64,000 bases of DNA from Notospermus geniculatus. Its lineage: Eukaryota; Nemertea; Pilidiophora; Heteronemertea; Lineidae. The notes beneath the pieces were generated by a model that did not search any database, had not been told where the DNA came from, and saw only the letters and a list, made by a program, of their open reading frames with translations. Each line of letters opens with the position of its first letter. Positions within the stretch are counted from its first letter, which is position 1. Positions 22,026-31,592 of the stretch are shown here, piece by piece. The position numbers and the translations under genes were made by a program. The DNA lies in contig NMRB01001995.1 of the NCBI GenBank assembly GCA_002633025.1, positions 23,304-87,303 on the forward strand, in the 5' to 3' direction.

Positions 22026-22269
22026 NAACCATCGCAAAACATCCTCATTCTTCCAGCGGCGAATCTCGGCGTATGCATTCACTTGTTTGGTTGGTTGTTT
22101 TGCAACTGGGAGGGCTGTTGACTGGGTGGAATCTGAAAAACACAAAAAGTACAAATTGTTCAATTCCTTTGATCGAGAAAAGTAATAATAAATTGAATTG
22201 AGAGCTGACGCCTAGTGAAACAAGCCCCACAGTAAGTTGTCTGCAGGCAAAGTGTAGGCTACATGGGGG

Positions 22270-22733
22270 TCGGTGAAGCCTAGCATATATCACACTTGCG
22301 ACTGGAGACACCTAGTCGCCATTGAGCTACTGGCGACTGGGAGGATCTAGCTGGAACTGGAGGCGACTGATCAGTCACCAGAAACAGTCGATGTACCGGT
22401 ACGCACCCTTGCGACTCCCTGGAACTGAGATTTTGCCAGTCGCCGCGAGTTGCACATGTTCAACTTTCTAGCGACTAGTTGTGCCCAGTTTCGTTCAGTC
22501 GCTGCGATGTACATGTATGCGGGCTTGCGACTGATCAGTGCCAGTTTTCTACATGAAACCTAGTCTCGTCGAGTCTCAACGCCCCAGGTGTTATCTGAGT
22601 TGCTGCCAGTCGCAAATGTGCGATGCACGCAATCTGGACATGACGACTGTTTGGATCTTCCTAGTTTTACTGAGTTGCTGAATTTGCGATGTGTGCGCAG
22701 CGTGTACATCACCAGTGACTGATCAGGGGTGGT
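22270..22733. repeat. Low-order repeats of GCGACTGG / CCAGTCGC
   Basis: The words CGACTGG, GCGACT and CCAGTCGC recur on both strands every 30-60 bases without a fixed period. No coding potential was seen. Confidence 0.5.
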
Positions 22734-22826
22734 GTTCCCGAAGCCATCGTTTGGTTAACGATGTCGTTAAAACTGGGAAAATGCATAGCGTAACGACATC
22801 GTTAACCTAACGATGGCTTCGGGAAC
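22734..22826. mobile_element. Hairpin MITE, GTTCCCGAAGCCATCGTT
   Basis: The left arm GTTCCCGAAGCCATCGTTTG with GTTAACGATGTCGTTA is inverted at the right (TAACGACATCGTTAACC and CGATGGCTTCGGGAAC). Confidence 0.85.
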
Positions 22827-22829
22827 ATG

Positions 22830-23630
22830 GGCCCAGATCAGTTACTTCCAGTCACAAGTGTGATGTACGCCTGGCTTAAAGGAGCTGGACGTCCAAGTTG
22901 TAAACACTCACTCACTGGTTCTCTATCCACGCGATGCCTGCGGTGCTGCCACCTACTGTCCGTGATTTGTACTGACGTGAATATCGTGAGTGAGTTGCAT
23001 TGGACCAGGCACCAGTCTAACGATCACGGGGTGCCACTGGTGCTGCCACCTTCACGAAGGAATAAAACTAGTTTGCCGACCATGTTTGTAAACAAACCAG
23101 CTTGTTTACAACTTTGGCGTCTAACTCCTTTAAAGTAAATGCCCCTGTCATGATCCCCTACCATCTATATTTGCACAACAGCTCCACAGCTGATGTTAGG
23201 AAGGCCAAGGTCCATTGATCTGCAGAAACTGAAGTATATTTGGACAACATCAGCATCAATGGACTGAATTATTGAGTCCAGCTGACAGATAGCGTACTTG
23301 AAACCCTCCAGATTAAACTCAAGTATTTGACAACATATGGTTCACCTCTTGGATTTTTGATTCAATTGCGGGAAGTCAAACTTTGAGTACCTATATAAAA
23401 TGGTTTACCCAGTGTAATGTGCTTTGACATGGATCTGAATTTCAGCTGTTTGGTTACGAAATCGAAAGTTATTGAAAACAGGTGTTTCTTCTCATTGCAT
23501 GCTTGATGACAGATTCATAATGCATTAACACAGTGCAACTACCGCATTCATCAGGGAAACGTCAGATAGGGCCTAAGGTAGGTGTAAATGTGAGGCGGTC
23601 TGGAAAACTGTCTTTTGCTGGCATGGGTCA
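22830..23630. other. Non-coding stretch, no feature beyond weak repeats
   Basis: No exon or strong repeat was recognised. Confidence 0.35.
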
Positions 23631-23634
23631 CAAA

Positions 23635-23827
23635 TGTGTGGCGGTCTAGGAAAACCCGGCGGATGTCGCTGAATGATCAACAAGGGTTGTCAGATTGCCT
23701 GTGCATTGATCTGCTACTGTTTACCTGTTATGAACTTTATTTCTGCTATTGAAATGTGCAGGTTCACCAAGGCCTTCACTTTCCTCAAATGCGACATCCG
23801 ACGGTTTTCCTAGACTATCTCACAAAT
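23635..23827. mobile_element. MITE, TGTGGCGGTCTAGGAAAACC family
   Basis: The ends TGTGTGGCGGTCTAGGAAAA and TTTTCCTAGACTATCTCACA are inverted. The body TGATCAACAAGGGTTGTCAG with TTGCCTGTGCATTGATCTGC is also found at 33963-34150. Confidence 0.75.
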
Positions 23828-24009
23828 TGCACTGTATGATTTTAAGCTGTTTGTGTTTGGAGATTGGACATAAAACTGTTTGGGTTCAGAGATTGGATTA
23901 CTCGCAGGGTACTGAGGGACACCTCGTTTAACACGAGCAAAAAAAGATAAGCGAGCGGTCGCTCACTTTATTTTTGACACGAGTCATTGAACCATCTTTT
24001 TAGAAGATG

Positions 24010-24100
24010 GGGATTAGGCCTTAAGTGGTTAAGGTGTGCTGGCGATTGACGTCTTATGCGAGGGTCCGTGGGTTCGAGTCCGGTAGGAAGCTACCGGGTA
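24010..24100 (+). other. tRNA-like / SINE head
   Basis: A-box-like TTAAGTGGTTAAGG and B-box GGGTTCGAGTCC are spaced as in a class II tRNA. A clean acceptor stem is not seen, so it is more likely a SINE head or tRNA relic than a working tRNA gene. Confidence 0.45.
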
Positions 24101-24244
24101 TGTCCTTCACCTTAGAAACCTGTAATTCATGACGCCCGTGTGATTTTAAGCATTAATTAATAGACTTAGGTTCATTCCTTCTTGAAGTTTTATGAAAAAC
24201 AGATTATGATGAGTTGAATAGATTCAGGTTTATTCCTTCTTCAG

Positions 24245-24292
24245 GTTTCATTCAAGAAAACTCATCGCCGTGGTAACCAAAACATCAACATC
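24245..24292 (+). promoter_or_regulatory. 5' UTR end of paralogue 1, behind a possible splice acceptor
   Basis: TTTATTCCTTCTTCAG ends at 24244, and the same string precedes paralogue 2 (ending 29444). A pyrimidine tract plus CAG shared by both genes suggests a 5' UTR intron acceptor, with the first exon and promoter further upstream. A diverged copy of the motif lies near 24170. Confidence 0.45.
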
Positions 24293-27200
24293 ATGAAGCA
24301 ACTGACCCTGCTAACCCTTGGACTTATAACACTCGTTATCGTGAAGGAGTCAAACGCATGTAAGTTAATTTTGATCAAGAATGATAATGAAGCTATCCAA
24401 CATAGAGCACAAAAAGCGACACACAAAATGGTAGTAAAAGAAAAGTCGTCTCCGAAGTTTGCAAATTTTCGACCCCAATTGGGGTCTTCCTCATAGTCGG
24501 GTCAATATACGAAAAAAACTGCCGAAGCTGGAACAAATTGCAACAAAAGGTTTTTTGATGGTTTCTGGTAGTATTGAATGTGGTTAACAACATATCAAAA
24601 ATCGCAAAAAATCGCAAAATCGGAAAGTCGAAAAAAACGTTGCCATAGCAACCATGCATGTTTTTCATTGAAAAATGTTTTTTTCGCTATATTTTCGCCA
24701 ATTTTGATCGTTTCTTCCTGAAATTTTTGGACAATCATACACACCAGCCAACACACATTTTCCCGTGTATTCCTTAGTTTCTCTACTTATTTCGTTTCCA
24801 TGGCAACAGATTGTTTTCCAATTTTTATGAGTTTTGTAACTATCCTATTACACATGTAAACATTATCTGAAGTTTTATAAATCGTGCTGTTAAGTCATCT
24901 AATCAATGAAATATTGTTTCCTCATACGTAATTGATGACGTCATTTGTTGTCGCGTCATGCGTCTACGATGTTGTCTGTTGCCGCGTCTGCGTCTGACAT
25001 CCTGAGACTCAGGTCATTTCACTCGGCCATCGCCTCCTACGTCTGAATGTCCCTGTGTTGAGAGGATGGCGTCTGAAGACAAAGTCAGTTTGCTACCAAA
25101 TAAATGCTTTGTAACGTTAGTCACTGAATCGCGACTGACACCGCAACATTTTGTATCGCTGATTCGGAATTGATTTTATTGCAAATCATGACCTTTTCCA
25201 GAACCAGTTAGCCAAGATTGGTTATCTACGACCACTTTGAGTTCAACCATACGGTGGCCCATAAGGGACATTTAGTTTTTATTTTATATTTTTATTTTTT
25301 TTCTACTTTTCTCCGCCGAATAAACTTTTCTCCGCGGAAATAATGTTTTCTCCGCGGAAATAATGTTTTCTCCGCGGAGAAAACTTTTCTCCGCGGAATT
25401 AAACTTTTCTCCGCGGGAATAACGTTTTCTCCACGGAAATAATGTTTTCTCCACGGAAATAATGTTTTCTCCGCGGAAATAACCTTTTCTCCGCGGAANT
25501 GTCAGGGAACTGCAGCAAGCATTGCCATTGAAAAGTTCACACATCACTTTTTTACCAAGATCTTCCACCTTCTTTAAAATCTTCCATCTCTCGGTAACTT
25601 GCGAAAAATCAAATTAAAAATAGCTACAGGAGAAGGCAGGAACGATGCGCTTTTTTCCGTGCTTTTTCCAATGGCGGATTCCGGATCAGACGCAAAGTTG
25701 CAGCAACAAGCAACGGCGCTGAACGCAGACGTCACATATATGACGTCATCTGCTTACGTCATGATAAAGCCATTTTCATGGATGCAACCAGACGAAAGCT
25801 TGACTATCACTTACTTTAGAAAATCTATATATTGAAGGAGACATAAAAATCATTAAATATACAAAAATCATTAAATTTGAAGAAACAACCCGTTGCCATG
25901 GAAACCAAATAAATAGAGAAACTAAGCGACACATGGGAAAATGTGTGTTAGCTGGTGTGTATGATTGTCCAAAAATTTCAGGAGGAAACGATCAAAATTG
26001 GCGAAGATATAGCGAAAAAAACATTTTTCAATGAAAAACATGCATGGTTGCTATGGCAACGTTTTTTTCGACTTTCCGATGTTGCGATTTTTTGCGATTT
26101 TTGATATGTTGTTAACCACATTCAATACTACAAGAAACCATCAAAAAACCTTTTGTTGCAATTTGTTCCAGCTTTTTTGTAAATTGACCCGACTATCAGG
26201 CACTTTCTGGTAGAGAGCCCGGTTGGGGTCTAAAATTTGTGAAATTCGGAGACGACTTTACATTTACTATTACATGTACTTAACCCATTGGGGCCGGATG
26301 ACGATATTATCAGGCATATCTTTTAATGCGAGACTACCCCCCCCCCTGAATACGCGATTTTGCTCTGTTTGAAGAAACCTTGGTAAAATTGCGCTTTTAC
26401 CTTTGTCCTGGGGCCTAGATTGACAGGCTCCAAAGTGCAAATCTGACTCGTTGTGACAAAATGGCCATATCTCCGGAACGGAAGCAGCTACGACGGCGCG
26501 ACTAGCGCCAAAAGAAAGAGTAGAAAAAAGTAGCTTCATTCTGACCAATTTTCAGACGCGTAGGAGCAACGGTTATCGAGATATGGACGTTTAAAGATTG
26601 ACAACCTGACGAAAACGTAGGCAGAATGCGACCATTTCCTCACAACTTGCATCTTCGGCTCTGATCTGTTTCTCTCACGGACATTTTAGAACAAGCAGAC
26701 CTGCATGAGGTCGTGGCCCATTTAGTTGCCTCCAGAATGAGTGCCTTGTCACCAGTTTTGGTTGAAAATTGTGGGAGCTAGGCGCATTTTTGTAGCGACA
26801 TCAGAAATTCATGTTACGAAATGTACATTTTTCAACTTCATCCCGGCCCCAATGGGTTAATGAAGTTAGTAACTGTATAGACCATTCTCAAATTGACATA
26901 AACGACAAAGAACTGCACACTTCTGCCGAAATCTCAACCACAACTTCGGTCTGTAACTGAATGATGTGATGCAGACAATCCCACGACAGTGACGTCGAAG
27001 ACAGCTGCGCTGAACAATGTAGACTGGTTTGTACCGGGAACGAATGAAATTGAATTTCAGACATTGGATCATGGAGTCCATGGGTGTGCCGTAATGATGT
27101 TGACAAATTCCGCCACAAGTCCGAGTGTGAACTAGGCCAAAATGGTCAGCTGAGCTGCCTGATCGTTGAAGAAAGAGGTGCATGCAATGACGGGCCGACC

Positions 27201-27904
27201 AATGGTAAGTACAAAATGTATTTGTATTAGATTTTTCCATCAGGGCTGAAGCCACAGCATCATCGGCCCTGGTAAGTATGGAAGAGGTCATCTCAAGCTA
27301 CTCATGTTCCTCACTTGGATGGGGTCTTTTACTGGCCCTTACAAAGGCACAAAAGGTACAAGGCATCACGGCTTACTGTCCCATGCGACTGACGTGAGGA
27401 GCTGGGAATGAAATCCCATATGGCCCGGGATAGATTCGAACCCGGGACATGCCGCTTGCTGAGCGGACGTGATAACCACTCGGCTATCAATGGTAAGTGA
27501 AGCAGTGGTTATAAATTTGTCCTGGGTTCAAGCTAGGCAGGTTGCTGTCATTGCCACTCCACCCGCAGTGCTGACTCCATGACAAATTGTTGCGGAGCGG
27601 ACAGTAGCACCTCGGAATTAGAGTACCGGTAGCAAAGATGTGAATTAGCATTGACACTGCATTGCAGTAAAAGAACGGCGCGCTATATAAAAGTTCACTT
27701 TTTTTCATATTCACGTGGGAAGGTCGTGCAACCAAAGTGTAAAACTGCCCCATAAGGTAAATACTAATTTTCCTTTCAGAATTAGGACCATGGGAACCTT
27801 TTAATCTGTGTGACCAGAGTGGTGGAACGGAAGGACGACATCGTAAATGCCCAAAAAGTCCTTGCAGTGGAATCTACAGTGAAGCCCGACTTTGTCAATC
27901 CTAA
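24293..27904 (+). CDS. Secreted two-module TSR-like cysteine-rich protein, paralogue 1
   Basis: Three plus-strand exons, 24293-24359, 27061-27204 and 27780-27904, have GTAAGT donors and CAG acceptors and join in frame to 111 residues. Exon 1 encodes a signal peptide (MKQLTLLTLGLITLVIVKES, cleavage near SNA). Exon 2 is module 1 (WSPWVC, then SCLIVEERGAC). Exon 3 is module 2 (LGPWEPFNLC, then RKCPKSPCSGIY). Each module has a W-x2-W-like start and four cysteines, spaced C-x12-C-x9-C-x8-C and C-x12-C-x4-C-x9-C. Both introns are phase 1, the usual arrangement of extracellular modules. The modules resemble thrombospondin type 1 repeats but have four cysteines rather than six. The product should be secreted; its function is unknown. 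AATAAA lies at 27917, 13 bases after the stop. Intron 1 carries a 1.8 kb fold-back element. The tandem paralogue is at 29491-31082. Confidence 0.85.
24434..26262. mobile_element. 1.8 kb fold-back element in intron 1 of paralogue 1
   Basis: The tips are AAGTCGTCTCCGAAGTTTGC and its inverted counterpart GAAATTCGGAGACGACTTTA. Long inverted arms follow (24485-24800 against 25885-26190), sharing TTGCCATAGCAACCATGCAT and ATTGACCCGACTAT. The centre holds the CCGCGG tandem array and no transposase. The tips match the small MITEs at 1272-1438 and 7087-7256. Confidence 0.8.
25313..25498. repeat. Tandem repeat of TTTTCTCCGCGGAAATAATG
   Basis: About eight to nine units of 20-23 bases lie at the centre of the fold-back element. 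Most carry a CCGCGG palindrome. An N ends the array, so its true length may be longer. Confidence 0.85.
26876..27000. mobile_element. Half of an ACTTCCGCCGAAATCTCAAC-family MITE
   Basis: Only one arm (GTATAGACCATTCTCAAATT onward) and part of the centre remain. It ends about 60 bases before the acceptor of exon 2 of paralogue 1. Confidence 0.7.
27222..27489 (-). mobile_element. tRNA-derived SINE, family A
   Basis: Read on the minus strand, the head has an A box in ATAGCCGAGTGGTTATC and a B box GGGTTCGAATC. The body contains CAGTAAGCC, CTTGTACCTTTTG and GACCCCATCCAAGTGAGG, and the tail GGCTTCAGCCCTGATGG is AT-rich. It sits in intron 2 of paralogue 1, starting 18 bases after the donor. Other copies are at 28037, 28903, 29193, 53160, 56495 and 62058. 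Confidence 0.85.
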
Positions 27905-28036
27905 TTTTCATGTGCAAATAAAAATTCCGTGTCCTGCTGTAATTTTGGGCATTCTCCAGAAAACAGCCAACATTTTCAGTGGTTGATATTTGGGGCCATG
28001 GGTTCTAAAGCTTAACCACTAAAGTTCACTTCAGTC

Positions 28037-28310
28037 TTTGTATTTGTATTTGTATTTGACTCTTCTATCTGGGCCAAAGCGATAGCATTTTTGGCCCTGG
28101 TATGGAAGAGGCCATCTCAAGCTACTCATGTTCCTCACGTGGATGGGGTCTTTTAAAGGCACAAGGTACAAGGCACCACGGCTTACTGTCCCATGCATCG
28201 GATGTGAAGAGCCGGGAATGAAATCCCATATGGCCCGGGCTGGATTCGAAGCCGAGACCTGCCGCTTGCTGAGTGGATGCAATAACCACTTGGCTATCAC
28301 GGCTCCTCAA
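28037..28310 (-). mobile_element. tRNA-derived SINE, family A
   Basis: Complete copy with head (CCGTGATAGCCAAGTGG), body and a short (CAAATA)n tail repeat at 28037-28058. Confidence 0.85.
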
Positions 28311-28757
28311 CCACTTCAGTGTTGGCGGTATTTTGACGGTACAGTTATAACACAGGTTTATGTATGAGAGGAACGTCGTGACGCCATTTTAATGGGAAAA
28401 AGTGTTTTAACGTACGTCGCAGCAATGACGTCATTGGCCACGTTTACTGGGACATGGCCGGGTGGCTACTACATGTACCTATTTGAAATATTTCAAAAAT
28501 GATTTTGAAGTGTTATTGGAAACTGATAACTCATACTTGGCTAAGGAACTTAATATCAAAAACATATGGCTTGCCTGATGTCCTTTATAAGACTGTACAA
28601 TGTGACTACCGCACATGTCGGGAAATCTCAGTGAAGGTAGGTGTGAAAAACATGCATTTCATTTTCTTTAATATTGAACGAAGTGAGTTTTGAAAACAGG
28701 ATTATTCGTTGCTTGTAGACAATATTATCCAATGTTTAAAGGGAGGAAACCCAGAGC

Positions 28758-28895
28758 TGGGCCCAGTTTCACAAAGAATCTTAAGTCTAAAGTTTGACTT
28801 AAGTCATCATGTGACCATGTTTCAGCAAATCAGATGACTTCATTTCAGACTTAAGTTTTTTCTTAGACTTAAGATTCTTTGTGAAACTGGGCCCT
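28758..28895. mobile_element. Hairpin MITE, TGGGCCCAGTTTCACAAAG
   Basis: The ends GGGCCCAGTTTCACAAAGAA and TTCTTTGTGAAACTGGGCCC are inverted, followed by the arms TCTTAAGTCTAA and TTAGACTTAAGA. Confidence 0.9.
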
Positions 28896-28902
28896 GATGT
28901 CA

Positions 28903-29192
28903 GTATTGTAAATTGTATTTTTCCATCAGGCATGTCAGGGCTGAAGCCATAGCTTTATTGGCCCTGGTAAGCACAGAAGAGGTCATCTCAAGCTACTCAT
29001 GTTCCTCACTTGGATGAGGTCTTTTACTTGCCTTTGCAAAGGTACAAGGTACAAGACACCACGGCTTACTGATCCAATGCGACGGACGTGAAGAGCCGGT
29101 AATGAAATCCCATATGGCCCGGACTGGATTTGAACCCGGGACCTGCCGCTTGCTGAGCGGACGTGATAACCACTCGGCTATCAGGGCTCCTC
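28903..29192 (-). mobile_element. tRNA-derived SINE, family A
   Basis: Full-length copy. The head GGAGCCCTGATAGCCGAGTG is at the right end and the tail (ATTTTTCCATCAGG in plus sense) at the left. Confidence 0.85.
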
Positions 29193-29371
29193 TAAATGGG
29201 GTCTTTTACTTGCTCATTGTAAAGACACAAGGTACAAGGCACCATGGCTTACTGTCCCATGCGACAGACGTGAAGAGCCAGGGATGATAGTCCCATGTGG
29301 CCCAGGCTGGATCGAACTTGGGACCTACCGCTTGCTTAGTGACCGTGACAACAACTAGGCTATCAGGGCTG
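29193..29371 (-). mobile_element. tRNA-derived SINE, family A, truncated
   Basis: A head plus part of the body abuts the copy at 28903-29192 in the same orientation. The tail half is missing, as expected if one SINE inserted into another or recombination joined them. Confidence 0.8.
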
Positions 29372-29444
29372 GGGGTTCTACGAGTATTGAAGGGCCTGAA
29401 TCTCAAACGCTGCACCCTGAGATTTAGGTTTATTCCTTCTTCAG

Positions 29445-29490
29445 GTTTTACGAAATACCAATCACCACGGCGACCAAGACATTTACCGAC
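29445..29490 (+). promoter_or_regulatory. 5' UTR end of paralogue 2, behind a possible splice acceptor
   Basis: GGTTTATTCCTTCTTCAG ends at 29444, identical to the sequence before paralogue 1. The 46 bases to the ATG are also related (CACGGCGACCAA against CGCCGTGGTAACCAA). Confidence 0.45.
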
Positions 29491-31082
29491 ATGAAGCAAC
29501 TGACCTTGCTAACCCTTGGGATTTTGACCCTCGTCATCGTGAAAGGGTCAGACGCACGTGAGTCCCTTTTCATACAACAAATCAAGCTGATGTAACCTTC
29601 GCTACTTCACATGGACTGAGTTTTTACAGTGAAATATCCACGGACATTCCAGGGTCGTAGCAACATCTATGAGGTTGGGGGGGGGCAAAGATTTGACATA
29701 ATAGCGGGCCGCAGCCGTAATCCCTACCAGCGAGTACCGAAGGCACGAGCCGAAATTTTGGCAGGGTCCGGGCCTCCCCGGGAAATTTTAGGAAATAAGA
29801 TTGCTTTCATGACATTTCCCGGCATTTGAGAGCAAAATTGGACTCTAGCGTGTAAGTGTGGTTCATTGGTTTATTGGACCAGGGCTTTTTGGGAGACTAA
29901 AGGCAGTCAAATGCCAAACCTGCCAAATTTTTATTTTTGGCAAGCCAAATATTGGGGTGGGTGGGGCAGCTGAATATTGGGGTAGGTGGGGCAGCTCCCC
30001 CCTCCTGTTCCTTCGGCCTTGCGTTCTGCTCGCCTGACTGATAGAGTGAGAGTCTAAAATGGTGAATGGTGAAGGACAAAATGGCTACTTGGCGGCCATA
30101 TTTGAAGTTCCATCAGACAGAAATTCGGGTGGTACATATACACCAGTACATGTTCAGTGAACACTGTGCACAAGCAATGTACAGTCACAAATGATGTAAT
30201 TGTCTTCCAGACATAGGATCCCACTGGAGCGAGTGGACATGTAACAATGGCGTCGATAAATTTCGCAAAAGATACAACTGTGATATTGACCAAAATGGTC
30301 GGACAAGCTGCCTGATCGTTGAAGAAAGAGGCGCATGCAGCGGAGAGCAAACCAACGGTAATGATAAGTGAAGAACTGTTATAGACCTTTCCAACAAAGA
30401 TGGTGGCCTACTAGTTCTCCCACATGACGTCGTGGCCATTCATTGTCCAAGCATGATATAGAGGCTATGCACGTGACGTCATCAGCGAGGTGACGCCATG
30501 TTGGATGGAACGTTGTGACATGCTGATGCAGTGCATCTGACCACGTGCTCTGTCCATTTTCCATCCAACACGTGGCGGCATACCCATTGATCACGTCATT
30601 TGATGACATCAGTGCATAGCCTCTAACACTACCAAACGCATCCTCTCAGACAGTTATTTTACCTAAACTTTTGTGCCCATGGCCGGCTTGACCAGCTTAG
30701 CGTGCCAGCAGCCATTGAATGGTATTAAGCTTCTGACGTCATATGGTCAGAACTGGTAGACCGCCATCTTTGTCGGAAAGGTCTATAGATGACCTTGTTC
30801 CTCAGGCCATTGTGGGAGCAGTAGGGACTGTTTTATGACTTCGTTTCTCACGATGACACAGTGGTGGTCATCATTACATAATGACGTCGTACGACCCAAA
30901 TGTAAACCCACCTTTATTCACAGGAATTTCTTGTTTTCCTTCCAGAATTTGGCCCATGGGAAAATTACAACTGGTGTGCCAAGAAAGGAGGCACGAAAGG
31001 AAAGCTCCGTAAATGCCCACAAAGCCCTTGTAGCGGAATCTACATTAAAAGCGTGCTTTGTCCCGGCGATTATAATGTGTGA
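29491..31082 (+). CDS. Secreted two-module TSR-like cysteine-rich protein, paralogue 2
   Basis: Exons 29491-29557, 30211-30357 and 30946-31082 join in frame to 116 residues. Donors are GTGAGT and GTAATG, and acceptors are TTCCAG. The signal peptide (MKQLTLLTLGILTLVIVKGS) precedes SDAH. Module 1 starts HWSEWTC and contains SCLIVEERGAC. Module 2 starts FGPWENYNWC, contains RKCPQSPCSGIY and ends CPGDYNV. Exon sizes, phase-1 introns and all eight cysteines match paralogue 1. The linkers differ strongly (for example KFRKRYNCDIDQ against KFRHKSECELGQ) while SCLIVEERGAC and SPCSGIY are unchanged. Intron 2 carries a MITE that itself contains another MITE. No clear AATAAA was seen just after the stop. 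Function is unknown; secretion and TSR-like binding are inferred. Confidence 0.87.
30079..30145. repeat. Fragment of the AAGATGGC 145-base repeat
   Basis: AATGGCTACTTGGCGGCCAT with ATTTGAAGTTC matches one unit of the array at 21485-22025. It ends about 65 bases before exon 2 of paralogue 2. Confidence 0.6.
30381..30786. mobile_element. MITE, ATAGACCTTTCCAACAAAGA, interrupted
   Basis: The ends are ATAGACCTTTCCAACAAAGA with TGG, and CCATCTTTGTCGGAAAGGTC with TAT. The uninterrupted relative is at 43312-43544. It lies inside intron 2 of paralogue 2. Confidence 0.85.
30459..30623. mobile_element. MITE nested in 30381-30786, TA target
   Basis: The ends TAGAGGCTATGCAC and GTGCATAGCCTC are inverted. 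The relative at 43376-43390 reads GCATGATAACACTACC, so the insert replaced one TA by TA-element-TA. Confidence 0.85.
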
Positions 31083-31208
31083 AACCAACTGCTTAAAACC
31101 ATAAATTGGAAGGTCTTCCTTGCAATTCGTTTAGTGTTTGTGTGTGTGCCATCCTTGTTCTACCATATGTGACCTGGCGTTTGTCACAACCGAGGAAAGG
31201 GTTAAAGC

Positions 31209-31553
31209 CCTAAGCCTTGTTCACACTGGTGGTCCGGTGCGATGTGAAATTTGTCTCTTAAGCCTATAGCTGTACACCCTTGCGGTGGAACGGGACGCGA
31301 TGCAGTAAGAATCGGTAGGACACGATGAGCGATTTCCTCTGCCCCCCGATCGCTCCTGCAGTATTTTCCCGCATCGAATCGCCTCCCGCGTGAGTTTCAC
31401 CGTGGCCATCATGTTCAAGGACATTTCTGGCACAATTTGAATGACCACCGCACGCAACCGCGTTGCGCCGTGCCGCGCTATGTCAAAACTGACACCGCTT
31501 GGTGATTTTTTCAATGCATCGCACCGTGCCGCAATTGTGAAAAAGGCCTTAGG
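31209..31553. mobile_element. MITE, CCTAAGCCTTGTTCACA ends
   Basis: CCTAAGCCTTGTTCACACTG and GTGAAAAAGGCCTTAGG are inverted, with GGTGCGATG / GCATCGCACC inside. The open frames in it come from the G+C-rich body. Confidence 0.7.
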
Positions 31554-31592
31554 ACACAATAGCTGATCACATGCGACACGCCCTCTGTAGGC

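Noticed and set aside
24010-24100. Functional tRNA gene
   Set aside because: A and B boxes are present, but no acceptor-stem pairing was found. The same holds for 39090-39170 and 59046-59120.
25313-25498. CRISPR-like array
   Set aside because: Units are about 21 bases, contiguous, with no spacers, inside a eukaryotic fold-back element.
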